Positions 8,579 to 17,712 of a stretch of DNA of 64,000 nucleotides are shown piece by piece. The DNA lies in the NCBI RefSeq assembly GCF_039592695.1, contig NZ_JBBUTK010000001.1, positions 1,240,001 to 1,304,000 on the forward strand, read 5' to 3'. The translations under genes were made by a program, and so were the position numbers. This DNA comes from Flagellimonas_A sp039592695. Lineage in GTDB: Bacteria; Bacteroidota; Bacteroidia; Flavobacteriales; Flavobacteriaceae. The notes under the pieces were generated by a model that saw nothing but the letters and a program-made list of their open reading frames with translations, had not been told where the DNA came from and searched no databases. Numbering within the stretch: the first letter of the stretch is position 1; every line of letters begins with the position of its first letter.

Positions 8579-10285
8579 TCAATGGGATACGGCATCACCT
8601 GCCCCACTGGGAATTCTGATATTTTCAACGATCTCTTGTACATCTTCGGGCGGCTCTTCAGTGAATTTATTGACCGCCAATGCGACCACAAAATTCACCA
8701 CCATGGCAATAGTGCCAAAACCTTCTGGTGAAATACCGAACCACCAGCTGTCTTTTAATCCCGCAACAGCGGCCTTTCCACCATCAAATATTCCAAATTT
8801 GAACTTGAGCATATAGAACAGCATCAATGAGATGCCCACGATCATACCGGCGATTGCTCCCTTACTGTTCATTTTCTTATAAAAAATACCCAAGATTATG
8901 GCCGGAAAAAAGGAAGCTGCAGCCAAACCAAAGGCCAGTGCAACCACCGCCGCCACAAAGCCTGGCGGATTTATGCCAAAATAACCGGCAATGATGACAG
9001 CGCCCACGGCAGAGATACGGGCAGCCCACAGTTCACCTTTCTCAGAAAGATCGGGATTAAATACATTTTTAATCAAATCGTGTGAAACTGAAGAAGAGAT
9101 TACCAGTAACAGGCCTGCTGCGGTAGATAATGCAGCTGCCAAACCACCGGCAGCAACAAGGGCAATGACCCAAGCCGGCAAATTGGCAATCTCTGGATTT
9201 GCCAGTACCATAATATCGCGGTCAACCGTTAATTCGTTGACGTTAGCATCCGCTACATACTGAATCTTTCCGTCGTTGTTCTTATCGTTAAAATTTAAAA
9301 GCCCTGTGCCTTCCCAGTTTTTGAACCATTCAGGCATATTGGCATATTCTTGATTGCTTACCGTCTCAATCATGTTGGTCCTGGCAAAAACCGCAACCGC
9401 TGGAGCTGTTGTATACAGTATCGCTATGAAGAGCAGTGCCAGCCCTGCCGATTTTCTGGCATCGCGCACTCGTTTTACGGTAAAGAACCGGACAATTACA
9501 TGGGGTAATCCTGCGGTACCTACCATCAATGCCAAAGTAATGGCAAATACATCAACCAAGCTCTTTGAGCCACTGGTGTATTCAGCAAAACCAAGTTCTG
9601 TGGTAAGTCCATCAAGTTTATCCAAAAGATAGGTGCCGTCCGATAAGGTGTCGCCCATGCCCAATTGTGGAACTGGATTTCCGGTCATTTGGATAGAAAT
9701 GAAGATTGCCGGAACCATAAAGGCAAAAATCAAAACACAATACTGGGCAACCTGGGTATAGGTAATACCCTTCATGCCCCCCAGAACGGCATAGAACAAC
9801 ACAATGACCATACCTATAATCACGCCCGTATTGATATCGACCTCAAGAAATCTTGAGAATACTATACCCACACCACGCATCTGGCCGGCCACGTACGTAA
9901 AGGAAACAATCAATGCGCAGACCACCGCCACGATACGTGCGGTTTTGGAATAATAACGTTCACCGATAAAATCGGGCACCGTAAACTTTCCAAATTTTCT
10001 TAAATAGGGCGCTAAAAGTAGTGCCAAGAGCACATAGCCACCTGTCCATCCCATCAAATACACCGCACCATCATATCCTGCAAATGCAATTATCCCAGCC
10101 ATCGAGATGAATGATGCAGCTGACATCCAGTCTGCTGCGGTAGCCATACCGTTTGCCAATGGCGATACTCCACCACCGGCCACGTAAAATTCTTTTGTAG
10201 AACCCGCTCTTGACCAAATGGCAATGCCAATATAAAGTGCAAAGGTGATGCCCACCAAAATATATGTCCAAAGTTGTACACTCAT
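8579..10285 (-). CDS. SSS-family sodium:acetate-type symporter, large subunit
   Basis: A 568-residue inner-membrane transporter with about 13 membrane segments, of the ActP-like subfamily that pairs with DUF4212 proteins. The N-terminal FYVAGGGVSPLANGMATAAD stretch and the ADWMSAASFISMAG sodium-site region are characteristic. An unusual hydrophilic loop of about 70 residues (roughly 310-370) contains a DKNNDGKIQ sequence resembling a calcium-binding loop. It lies 22 bases downstream of the DUF4212 gene and upstream of the kinase and acs. Acetate or a related small monocarboxylate is the likely substrate, judged from acs and the glyoxylate shunt nearby. Confidence 0.9.
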   Translation of the reverse strand: MSVQLWTYILVGITFALYIGIAIWSRAGSTKEFYVAGGGVSPLANGMATAADWMSAASFISMAGIIAFAGYDGAVYLMGWTGGYVLLALLLAPYLRKFGKFTVPDFIGERYYSKTARIVAVVCALIVSFTYVAGQMRGVGIVFSRFLEVDINTGVIIGMVIVLFYAVLGGMKGITYTQVAQYCVLIFAFMVPAIFISIQMTGNPVPQLGMGDTLSDGTYLLDKLDGLTTELGFAEYTSGSKSLVDVFAITLALMVGTAGLPHVIVRFFTVKRVRDARKSAGLALLFIAILYTTAPAVAVFARTNMIETVSNQEYANMPEWFKNWEGTGLLNFNDKNNDGKIQYVADANVNELTVDRDIMVLANPEIANLPAWVIALVAAGGLAAALSTAAGLLLVISSSVSHDLIKNVFNPDLSEKGELWAARISAVGAVIIAGYFGINPPGFVAAVVALAFGLAAASFFPAIILGIFYKKMNSKGAIAGMIVGISLMLFYMLKFKFGIFDGGKAAVAGLKDSWWFGISPEGFGTIAMVVNFVVALAVNKFTEEPPEDVQEIVENIRIPSGAGDAVSH

Positions 10286-10307
10286 AATTTTAAATTTTGT
10301 CAGTTAG

Positions 10308-10571
10308 TTAATCCTCGTTGTATCCGTATTTCTTATCCAATTTGTTCATCAACCGTACGTATACGAAAATCAATACAACGAATACGTAGATAGAGCCCTG
10401 CTGTGCGAACCAAAAGCCAAGTTTAAATCCCCCCAGCCGAATGTTGTTCAGTGCATCTTTAAAAATGATGCCAGCCCCATACGAAACGACGAACCAGATG
10501 GTCAAGAGTATGACCAGATATTTCAGGTTTTCCTTCCAATAAGCCGTAGCCTTTTTTTGTTTTTCTGTCAT
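10308..10571 (-). CDS. DUF4212 symporter small subunit
   Basis: An 87-residue protein with two predicted membrane helices (about 18-38 and 55-75) and charged ends. The sequence YWKENLKYLVILLTIWFVVS and the GGFKLGFWFAQQGSIYVFV segment match the DUF4212/small sodium-symporter subunit family. It sits immediately upstream of its large partner and 12 bases downstream of the porin, in one operon. The family is thought to form part of the transport complex; its exact contribution is not known. Confidence 0.9.
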   Translation of the reverse strand: MTEKQKKATAYWKENLKYLVILLTIWFVVSYGAGIIFKDALNNIRLGGFKLGFWFAQQGSIYVFVVLIFVYVRLMNKLDKKYGYNED

Positions 10572-10583
10572 AATTATGTTGGT

Positions 10584-11810
10584 TTATAAGTAAATCATTG
10601 CTTGTAGCGTTAACACACCATTGCCATCAGCATCACCCACTTTTGAGTTTGAATATTCTATGCTCAATTTTGAATGATGGCCGGTCATAAAAAGATTGGC
10701 ACCAACGCCAAATCGAGTAGCGTTGTCATCGATGGCATCAATTGTTCTTGTTTGATATGATAAGTAGGGTTGAAAGCGTGCTTTTTCAGGAGTGCCGGGA
10801 ACCAAATAGCCAACATGGCCGTAGATCATATTACCGGTCGCATAGGGACCAAAATTGTAATTTTCGCCATAGTCGTTGTTCTGATAGACGGCATAAGCGG
10901 TAACAGCGGAACCATCTTCACCCAACGGTGCATCATAAAAAGCATCCACGGCAAAAATATTTACATCTTCGCCCTGTAAATCACCTGTAGCATCTGCAAT
11001 TACTGATCCATTGGGGTGTGTTAAAAACCCAGCGCCAATATTAAATATTCTTTTGCTGCCTAAATATGTTCCAACTTTGTACGGCAAAAAATTAGACTCT
11101 TGATCGAGAAAATTATATGAAAAATACCCTTGGACCAATTTACCGGCATCTCTTGAACCCAACAATCTTCGACCTGCGTAAACGGCTGGTCCATCTGGCA
11201 CAGGAGCAACGCCTGCTTGCAGATTATTTGCTACCGCTTCATCAAGCGATAGGTTGTAAAAGAACTTACCGAACTTCCCTTTGACATACACACCGATATG
11301 TCGGGCAAATTGGTCTGAAAGCCCCAGAACGGCCCATGATTGTCTGTTGTTGTCCAACGTCATGAAATTCAGCGTACTCTGGCTGTTCAATCTAGAGATT
11401 CCGTTCCAATAGTGTAGACCTGAGCCTACTTGATGATTTTTGGCGAATGACCATTCACCCCAAAACCCATGGAAAAACAATTGTGAATTTTCGCCTGTAC
11501 CTAACGGACTTTGATTGCCACCGTTCAATGAATTGAGACCGAAATGGGTCAATATCAAGAACTTTTTGTTCAGTTGTGTGAATGTTAAAAGCCTGGCCCG
11601 TCTGACACTCAGATTGAGTTTACTATTTTCTTCTGGTACATCATCATTGTACTGGGCCCAAAACTGGCCCCAAGCGATTATTCGAAGATATTTTGAGCCA
11701 TCTTCGCTGAATTTAACCTTGTAACCACCAGTATATTCAGTATTTCCTTGAGAATAACCAAACAGGGCAACCAGTGTACAAAGTGCTAATAAAAAGATTG
11801 GTTTTTTCAT
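10584..11810 (-). CDS. Outer-membrane beta-barrel porin
   Basis: A 408-residue protein with an N-terminal signal peptide (about 1-20, ending in GYSQ) and then alternating amphipathic strands rich in aromatic residues with glycine/asparagine turns, ending in LQAMIYL as expected for a barrel terminal strand. It resembles phosphate-selective porin O/P-like outer-membrane proteins of Bacteroidota. It is the first gene of the operon with the DUF4212/SSS transporter, which suggests that it admits acetate or other small acids across the outer membrane. Substrate is inferred from context only. Confidence 0.8.
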   Translation of the reverse strand: MKKPIFLLALCTLVALFGYSQGNTEYTGGYKVKFSEDGSKYLRIIAWGQFWAQYNDDVPEENSKLNLSVRRARLLTFTQLNKKFLILTHFGLNSLNGGNQSPLGTGENSQLFFHGFWGEWSFAKNHQVGSGLHYWNGISRLNSQSTLNFMTLDNNRQSWAVLGLSDQFARHIGVYVKGKFGKFFYNLSLDEAVANNLQAGVAPVPDGPAVYAGRRLLGSRDAGKLVQGYFSYNFLDQESNFLPYKVGTYLGSKRIFNIGAGFLTHPNGSVIADATGDLQGEDVNIFAVDAFYDAPLGEDGSAVTAYAVYQNNDYGENYNFGPYATGNMIYGHVGYLVPGTPEKARFQPYLSYQTRTIDAIDDNATRFGVGANLFMTGHHSKLSIEYSNSKVGDADGNGVLTLQAMIYL

Positions 11811-11907
11811 TTTTTAAGCTGTTATTCGTTAGCTGCATTCGACACGAACATCTTAAAAAATTAATCCCAAATAAAAGTTAATATATATTTTTGCTTAATT
11901 ACTATAT

Positions 11908-12321
11908 CTAATCACGAAAACGCTCCCACTTGATTAGCATAAATTTATCTCCTAGCTCGGTAACCAATACTCCAGCACCAGATATATTGGTGGCATCTTG
12001 AAAATAATCTTGAAGTTCAAATTGACTTAAAATTTTATAGGTAGGATGGTATTTTTTATTGTAAGGCCGTTTTATATTGTATTTGCGAACCCAATTCATG
12101 ACAGACACGTGGGAAACTCCAAGAATTCTTTCTATCTCACGATATGTCAGGCCCTCTAAATAGAGCTGTAGTGCCTTATTTACATAATAATCATCTATCC
12201 GTTTCCCCAGCTTGCCTACAGTAAAAAAATAACCACATGATTTACATTTGTAACGTTGTCTTTTATTGACAACACCGGCCTTCGTAAATTCTGTTGAAGA
12301 GCAGTTTGGACATAAATCCAT
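11908..12321 (-). CDS. IS1 InsA-like zinc-finger/HTH DNA-binding protein, probably a regulator
   Basis: A 137-residue protein with a treble-clef zinc finger at the N-terminus (CPNC at 4-7, CKSC at about 26-29) and a helix-turn-helix at about 50-85 (YLEGLTYREIERILGVSHVS), the arrangement of IS1 InsA. There is no InsB catalytic partner, no terminal inverted repeat and no sign of a whole element. The C-terminal 50 residues are not InsA-like. It sits between the acetate-import operon and the glyoxylate genes, in the same direction, with direct repeats and a palindrome in its own upstream region. A domesticated transcription factor is the best reading; an IS remnant is the alternative. Confidence 0.7.
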   Translation of the reverse strand: MDLCPNCSSTEFTKAGVVNKRQRYKCKSCGYFFTVGKLGKRIDDYYVNKALQLYLEGLTYREIERILGVSHVSVMNWVRKYNIKRPYNKKYHPTYKILSQFELQDYFQDATNISGAGVLVTELGDKFMLIKWERFRD

Positions 12322-12335
12322 AAGAAGATATATTT

Positions 12336-12371
12336 ATTTAGCATAAATATATCAATTTAGCAAAAAATATA
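12336..12371 (-). promoter_or_regulatory. Direct repeat upstream of the InsA-like gene
   Basis: Two copies of an ATTTAGCA-NAAATATA unit start at 12336 and 12355, 19 bases apart, just upstream of the InsA-like start codon. On the coding strand they read TATATTT(TT)GCTAAAT. A similar sequence, TATTTTTGCTTAATT, lies near 11886-11900, between this gene and the porin. They may be binding sites for the InsA-like protein. The region is very AT-rich, so chance similarity is possible. Confidence 0.35.
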
Positions 12372-12394
12372 AAAACTGTTCAAAAAAATTATTT

Positions 12395-12422
12395 TATTAT
12401 TAAACAAAACTGTTTAATAATA
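12395..12422. promoter_or_regulatory. Perfect 12-bp inverted repeat
   Basis: TATTATTAAACA (12395-12406) is followed after a four-base AAAC spacer by its exact reverse complement (12411-12422). It lies between the InsA-like gene and the upstream aminotransferase gene. It could be an operator for a dimeric regulator or the hairpin of a weak terminator for the aminotransferase transcript; on the minus strand a T-run follows only after about six bases. Confidence 0.55.
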
Positions 12423-12498
12423 GGGGTTGCTATCCAATGAGAATACCATGTTTTTTTTAGACTTCTTGCCATCACGTAACTTAGTACGGAACAGCTGT

Positions 12499-13695
12499 TT
12501 AGGCCAAGGAGGATTCGGGCCAATTGAGAATGGTGTCTTGAAATACCGCCATGCTTCTTCCTGCTTCAAAGCAATGGCCCAGTTCTAACAAAACGCGCTC
12601 CAATGCACCCAGAACGGCCAAAAGGTCATTGGCAGAAACAGCACCCATATGGCCCACCCTGAAGTATTTATTCTTTATTTCAGGTAACAGGCCCCCTGCT
12701 ATAATTACATCGCTTTCCATTATTTTTTTTCGAAGTAATCCCCCGTCAATATCCTCTGGAAAATATATTGCTGATAAAGTATTCGCCGCCACTTCTTCTG
12801 TTTTAGGCATCAATTTTAAGCCAATGGCCGTGATGCCCCTTCTAAAAGCATCAGCCAATTTTTTATGCCTTTGTGCTCTTTGAACCATACCCTCTTCAAT
12901 AATCGACTGAAGACTCACTTCAAGTGCGTAAATCAGGTTCACCGATGGTGTCCCGAAATAGGAGGGACGTCTCTCTTCATAGGCCTGCATTATCGGAAGC
13001 CAGTTTGCCCAATCGGCATAGTAGTTGGGTACTGGGTTTTTTCTTTTTTTCCATACTTCGATTGCCCTTTTTGATGCCATTAAAAGAGCAAGTCCGGGGG
13101 GAACACCAATGGCCTTTTGTGAACCTGTCAGAACAATATCGATGCCCCAATTTTCTTGTTCCATTCGCTCACCCGCAACGGAACACACCCCATCTAAAAC
13201 GCTCAATGCTCCGTACTTATTGGCCAATTCGGCAATACTTTGCGCATCTGCCAAAATCCCGGTAGATGTATCCACATGGGTCATGGCCAATGCTTTGAAT
13301 TGGTCGGTCTTGAGCACATTTTCTATTTGGGCAAGGTCAACCGACTCACCTATCGAGGCTCGCAATACAGTAGTGGAAGCACCGTATCGCTTAAAAATAT
13401 CATTGAATCTGCCTCCAAAATAACCTGTAGAAATGACCAAAACTTTCTCTCCGGTTTCAATAAGGTTAGCTGCAGCCATATCCATGGCCAAAGTACCGCT
13501 TCCTGCAATGACGAACGGCTGACCATTTGGCGCCTCAAAGATGTTCTTAAGCAATTCTAGACAATGGCCAAATGTCTCAATAAAATTTGGTGCCACATGA
13601 CTGGTCGTGGTCAAAGACATTGCCCTTAACACTTCAGGCTCAAATTCTATGGGCCCTGGTATCATTAATAACTTTCTTTTTTTCATACTCAACAT
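12499..13695 (-). CDS. Class V aminotransferase (alanine/serine-glyoxylate type)
   Basis: A 398-residue PLP enzyme of fold type I, similar to serine-pyruvate and alanine-glyoxylate aminotransferases. The opening MIPGPIEFEPEVLRAMS motif, the GSGTLAMD phosphate-loop and the PLP lysine Lys194 in GSQKAIGVPPGL are all visible. It transfers an amino group to glyoxylate, giving glycine, and lies three bases downstream of the RraA-like gene and near aceA, whose product is glyoxylate. This makes a glyoxylate drain plausible. The second ATG at codon 4 is an equally possible start. Confidence 0.88.
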   Translation of the reverse strand: MLSMKKRKLLMIPGPIEFEPEVLRAMSLTTTSHVAPNFIETFGHCLELLKNIFEAPNGQPFVIAGSGTLAMDMAAANLIETGEKVLVISTGYFGGRFNDIFKRYGASTTVLRASIGESVDLAQIENVLKTDQFKALAMTHVDTSTGILADAQSIAELANKYGALSVLDGVCSVAGERMEQENWGIDIVLTGSQKAIGVPPGLALLMASKRAIEVWKKRKNPVPNYYADWANWLPIMQAYEERRPSYFGTPSVNLIYALEVSLQSIIEEGMVQRAQRHKKLADAFRRGITAIGLKLMPKTEEVAANTLSAIYFPEDIDGGLLRKKIMESDVIIAGGLLPEIKNKYFRVGHMGAVSANDLLAVLGALERVLLELGHCFEAGRSMAVFQDTILNWPESSLA

Positions 13696-13698
13696 ATT

Positions 13699-14187
13699 CT
13701 ATTTCAATAAATCAATATCGCTTATCAGAATGCCATCGGTGTCTACATAAACATAGTGGTGGGGCACAAAAATCACCCCAGCAAACTTCACGGGCACATT
13801 GACCTCGCCTATGTTTCTTTTAATACTTTTTATCGGACTGGTGTTCAATGCCCGAACCCCAATGGGCATTGCATTGATTTGGGCTGAATCTCGAATACAG
13901 CCATTGATTACAATGCCATTCCAATGATTTTTTATAGCCAATGCTGCCAATTGATCACCTAGCAAGGCACAGCGCAGAGATCCACCGCCGTCAACCACAA
14001 GCACTTGACCTTTTCCATATTCTTCCAATTGCTTACGAAGTAATGAATTATCCTCAAATAATTTGATAGTAACAATTCGTCCTGCAAAAGAATTCTTTGT
14101 ACCAAAACTCTTAAAAATAGGGTTGGCACAGTTAATACTTTCAGCGTGGAAATCAGATAAATCAGCAGTAGAAAACACTCCTTTCAA
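13699..14187 (-). CDS. RraA-family protein (RNase E inhibitor-like or oxaloacetate/HMG aldolase)
   Basis: A 162-residue protein with the RraA fold: VVDGGGSLRCALLGD near residue 53 and GCIRDSAQI with the GxxRD substrate/metal motif near residue 98. In proteobacteria RraA binds RNase E, while related proteins are 4-hydroxy-4-methyl-2-oxoglutarate/oxaloacetate aldolases using the same arginine-aspartate site. Its place between aceA and the aminotransferase, with three bases to the latter, hints at a metabolic role, but the sequence alone does not separate the two functions. Confidence 0.85.
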   Translation of the reverse strand: MKGVFSTADLSDFHAESINCANPIFKSFGTKNSFAGRIVTIKLFEDNSLLRKQLEEYGKGQVLVVDGGGSLRCALLGDQLAALAIKNHWNGIVINGCIRDSAQINAMPIGVRALNTSPIKSIKRNIGEVNVPVKFAGVIFVPHHYVYVDTDGILISDIDLLK

Positions 14188-14262
14188 GATTTTTGATTAA
14201 TAAACACAAATGGGCGATACTAGTGGTACCGCCCTATTATGTTCAATTTCCTACCATCTTTA

Positions 14263-15873
14263 TCAACCAGCAAGAACCGGCTCTCTTTTATCCGCGGTGT
14301 CTTGTGAGTTAAACTGGTTGCTGGTATTTTTTTCACCCCCCGCCTTCAAAGCATTGCTACCAGCAAAGAAAGTTTTATGGTCGTCGCCCAAATCAGAGCC
14401 GGCCATACGTTGATGCTTGACGCAGGCTACCCCTTTTCTAATTTCTTGGCGTTGCACATTGGCCACATATGCCAACATGGCCTTGTCACCGAAATAGCCT
14501 TCTACAAGATTGTTCATTTGCAAGGCAGTCGTATGATAAGTGGGCAATGTAATCAGGTGATGGAAAACTCCTGCTTTCTTAGAAGCCTCTGCCTGAAAGG
14601 TGCGAATCATTTCGTCTGCCGTTTCGGCCAAAACGGTATTGTCATACTTGACATCCATCAAAGCTGCCCGATCATAAGCCGATACGTCTTGACCATTTTG
14701 GAGCATTGAATCATAAGCCTGTTGACGAAAATTAAGAGTCCAATTAAATGATGGTGAATTATTGTACACCAGCTTCGCATCTGGCACTACCCTTTTTACG
14801 CGGTTCATCATGTGGGCTATTTGGCCTACATGTGGTGTGGGTGTCTCTATCCAAAGCAGGTCGGCCCCATTTTGAAGACTTACAATGCAATCGAGTACTA
14901 CCCTGTCAATATTTGAATCAGCCTTGAACTTATATAATCCATTCGGCAATCGTTTGGGTCGTACCAATCTACCATTACGCTTTATCAATACATCATTGTC
15001 ATTTACCTCTTCTGCAGTTACCTCTTCTGCCTCAATAAAATCAATATATTTTGATGCCAAATCACCCTTTTTCTTAGAAACGGGAAGTTTTTGTGTAAGT
15101 CCAGCACCCTCAGAATCTGTTCGTGCTACGATGACACCTTCTTCCACCCCTAATTCTAAAAAGGCATATCTCAAGGCATTCAACTTTGCGATGAAATCTT
15201 CATGTGGCACAGTCACCTTGCCATCTTGGTGGCCACATTGTTTGGCATCTGACACTTGATTTTCAATTTGTAGGGCGCATGCACCTGCCTCGATCATCTT
15301 TTTGGCCAGGAGATACGTTGCCTCCTCATTTCCGAAACCGGCATCGATATCGGCAATGATAGGTACCACATGTGTTTCAAAATTATCAATTTCACCCTGT
15401 ACATCTTCACCGGCATCCAAACGACGAAAAAGATCATTGAGTTCGATTGCATCAGCCTGCTTCAAAAAACTATAAATTTCTTCAATGAGTTTTGGCACAG
15501 CAGTCTTCTCATGCATGGATTGGTCGGGTAGAGGGCCAAATTCTGATCTCAGCGCCGCCACCATCCAACCCGAAAGATACAGGTATCTTTTATTGGTAGA
15601 CCCGTGGTGCTTCTTGATGGCAATCATTTTTTGCTGGGCTATGAAACCGTGCCAGCATCCGAGTGACTGTGTATACTTTAGAGGATTGTCATCATACTCC
15701 GCCATATCCTTACGCATTATTGAGGCGGTATATTTTGCAATGTCCAACCCTGTCTTGAATCTGTTTTGAACCGCAACACGCCCTACATTTTCAGCACTGA
15801 TCGTGTTCCATCTGTTTCCATGTTTTGCCTTTAGTTGTCTAACAACGTCAATGGCCGTATTATAAGTCGTCAT
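14263..15873 (-). CDS. aceA: Isocitrate lyase
   Basis: This 536-residue enzyme splits isocitrate into glyoxylate and succinate, the first step of the glyoxylate shunt. It belongs to the long Pseudomonas-type subfamily rather than the roughly 430-residue E. coli type. The catalytic loop reads KQCGHQDGKVTVPHEDF with Cys213; the glutamine in place of the second lysine of KKCGH is normal for this subfamily. It lies about 190 bases downstream of aceB and upstream of the RraA and aminotransferase genes, all co-directional. Expression on acetate is expected from the neighbours. Confidence 0.96.
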   Translation of the reverse strand: MTTYNTAIDVVRQLKAKHGNRWNTISAENVGRVAVQNRFKTGLDIAKYTASIMRKDMAEYDDNPLKYTQSLGCWHGFIAQQKMIAIKKHHGSTNKRYLYLSGWMVAALRSEFGPLPDQSMHEKTAVPKLIEEIYSFLKQADAIELNDLFRRLDAGEDVQGEIDNFETHVVPIIADIDAGFGNEEATYLLAKKMIEAGACALQIENQVSDAKQCGHQDGKVTVPHEDFIAKLNALRYAFLELGVEEGVIVARTDSEGAGLTQKLPVSKKKGDLASKYIDFIEAEEVTAEEVNDNDVLIKRNGRLVRPKRLPNGLYKFKADSNIDRVVLDCIVSLQNGADLLWIETPTPHVGQIAHMMNRVKRVVPDAKLVYNNSPSFNWTLNFRQQAYDSMLQNGQDVSAYDRAALMDVKYDNTVLAETADEMIRTFQAEASKKAGVFHHLITLPTYHTTALQMNNLVEGYFGDKAMLAYVANVQRQEIRKGVACVKHQRMAGSDLGDDHKTFFAGSNALKAGGEKNTSNQFNSQDTADKREPVLAG

Positions 15874-16061
15874 TATTAAAGAATTTAGATGATTAAAGAT
15901 TGATTAAGGTTAAATACAAGTCATTACTGATTTCCATAATCTTTCAACATCAGGAAAAATTATCGGACGACTACATGTTTCAAAAGTTTTCATGTTTTTA
16001 ATTAGAGTTATTCAATTGTGCCCTGTTACGATGTTGCAGCATCTATGGGGCATTTTTTATT

Positions 16062-17660
16062 TTATAGGTATTCGTATGCCGGTACGGTCAAGAATTCTTC
16101 AAAATTATCGGTCAGAATCATTGCCTTAAAAAGTTCGTAGGCATTCTTAAACTCCGTGTTCCTTATTCTATCGGAACCCACTTCAGTAATTATTTTTTCG
16201 ATTTCGTCGTCAAAAAGGGTGTCAAAAAGTGTTTTGTCAAATGTTCTTCCATCATTCAAAATCACCTTTTTTTGGAGCCAGTGCCAAATTTGTGTCCTAG
16301 AGATTTCAGCGGTAGCCGCATCTTCCATTAAATTATAGAGTGCAACAGCTCCATTGCCCTCAAGCCATGCGGCCAAGTATAAGATCCCTACATTGATATT
16401 TTTGCGAATACCTTCTTCGGTCACTGTCCCTTCTGGCAAGGCTACCAAATCGGCAGCACTTACTTTTAGTTCATTGCGCATTACATGCAATTGGTTTGGA
16501 GTGGGCATGTACTTATCAAATTCTGCCTTGGCCACCGATACCAGAGCTGGATGCGCGACCCATGTACCATCATGCCCATTTTTTACCTCACGCTCTTTGT
16601 CCTTCCTTACTTTCTCTAGAGCTTCTGTATTGGCACGAGCATCATTTCTAATCGGAATTTGCGCGGCCATGCCACCGATGGCATGTATCCCACGTTTGTG
16701 GCAGCGTTGTATGACCAGATTTGAATAGGCGCTCATAAAAGGCGTTGTCATGGTGACTTGATCTCGATTAGGAACTATAAAATCATTGTGGTTCCTAAAC
16801 TTTTTAATGTAAGAGAAAATATAGTCCCACCGGCCACAGTTAAGACCAACAATATGATCTTTTAACTCGTAGATGATTTCATCCAACTGGTGGCTTGCGG
16901 TTATGGTCTCTATAAGTACAGTCACCTTGAAAGTGCCTGAAGGTACGCCAAGATAATCCTGGGTAAATTCGATTACCTCATTCCACCAGCGTGCCTCTAG
17001 ATAATGTTCTAGTTTAGGAAGGTAGAAATAAGGCGCACTGCCTTTGGCCAAAAGGGTTTTTGTGTTGTGAAAGGCATACAATCCGAAATCAAACAAACTG
17101 GCGGCCATTTCATTATCCTCAATTTTAACATGGCGCTCGTTTAGGTGAAGGCCCCTGGGGCGCACCAACAGTACGGCTGTTTCTTGATTGAGAGTATACA
17201 ATCTATCCTTCGATACATTGTAGAATTCAATAGTACCCAAGTTGGCATCCATCAAATTTTGTTGACCCTCAACACAATTGCTCCAAGTTGGGGCATTGCT
17301 GTCCTCAAAATCGGCCATAAATGTATTCGCACCGGAATTTAATGCGTTGATAATCATTTTGCGATCTACGGGACCGGTAATCTCGACCCTGCGGTCTAAG
17401 AGATCATGAGGTATCGGGGCGGCTTTCCATTCAGCTTCCCGAATTTGCTTGGTCTCTACCGGGAATTCGGGGAAAGAGCCGGTATCGAACAAAGCCTGTT
17501 GTTTTTTTCTGGTCTTTAATAAGGACAATCTTGCATCATTGAAGTTTGTCTGTAACATTTCCAAAAACTCCATAGCCTCATCGCAAAGTACATTCGGATA
17601 GTAATTTTCGACCTCATGGCTAAAATTCCATTTCCTCTGGGTGTTGATCGTAAAATCCAT
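16062..17660 (-). CDS. aceB: Malate synthase A
   Basis: This enzyme condenses glyoxylate with acetyl-CoA to malate. It is 532 residues from the ATG at 17660, matching malate synthase A. The open frame extends eight codons further to a TTG, but that overlaps a good promoter -7 element, so the ATG is preferred. Visible motifs include GPVDRKMIINALNSGANTFM, the catalytic-arginine region LLVRPRGLHL, and GLNCGRWDYIFS. It is the first gene of the glyoxylate operon and is divergent from a RamB/ScfR-like regulator, with a palindrome next to its promoter. Confidence 0.95.
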   Translation of the reverse strand: MDFTINTQRKWNFSHEVENYYPNVLCDEAMEFLEMLQTNFNDARLSLLKTRKKQQALFDTGSFPEFPVETKQIREAEWKAAPIPHDLLDRRVEITGPVDRKMIINALNSGANTFMADFEDSNAPTWSNCVEGQQNLMDANLGTIEFYNVSKDRLYTLNQETAVLLVRPRGLHLNERHVKIEDNEMAASLFDFGLYAFHNTKTLLAKGSAPYFYLPKLEHYLEARWWNEVIEFTQDYLGVPSGTFKVTVLIETITASHQLDEIIYELKDHIVGLNCGRWDYIFSYIKKFRNHNDFIVPNRDQVTMTTPFMSAYSNLVIQRCHKRGIHAIGGMAAQIPIRNDARANTEALEKVRKDKEREVKNGHDGTWVAHPALVSVAKAEFDKYMPTPNQLHVMRNELKVSAADLVALPEGTVTEEGIRKNINVGILYLAAWLEGNGAVALYNLMEDAATAEISRTQIWHWLQKKVILNDGRTFDKTLFDTLFDDEIEKIITEVGSDRIRNTEFKNAYELFKAMILTDNFEEFLTVPAYEYL

Positions 17661-17681
17661 AGTAGAACTGTTTTGATGAAA

Positions 17682-17712
17682 CAATGATAGAAATTAATTT
17701 TTTACAAAACAA
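17682..17712 (-). promoter_or_regulatory. Candidate aceB promoter
   Basis: On the minus strand TTG (17712-17710) and TATCATTG (17689-17682) are separated by 20 bases, close to the Bacteroidota -33 TTG / -7 TAnnTTTG pattern with one mismatch. The -7 box is about 22 bases upstream of the preferred aceB ATG. The -33 box abuts the palindrome at 17712-17725. Confidence 0.45.

Noticed and set aside
11908..12321. Intact IS1 insertion sequence
   Set aside because: No InsB-like catalytic gene, no terminal inverted repeats and no target duplication could be found around the InsA-like gene.
14885..15259. 124-codon plus-strand frame inside aceA
   Set aside because: Antisense shadow of a strongly conserved gene; no independent support.
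17661..17684. Eight-codon N-terminal extension of aceB
   Set aside because: It needs a TTG start lying inside the probable -7 element; the ATG at 17660 gives the family length.
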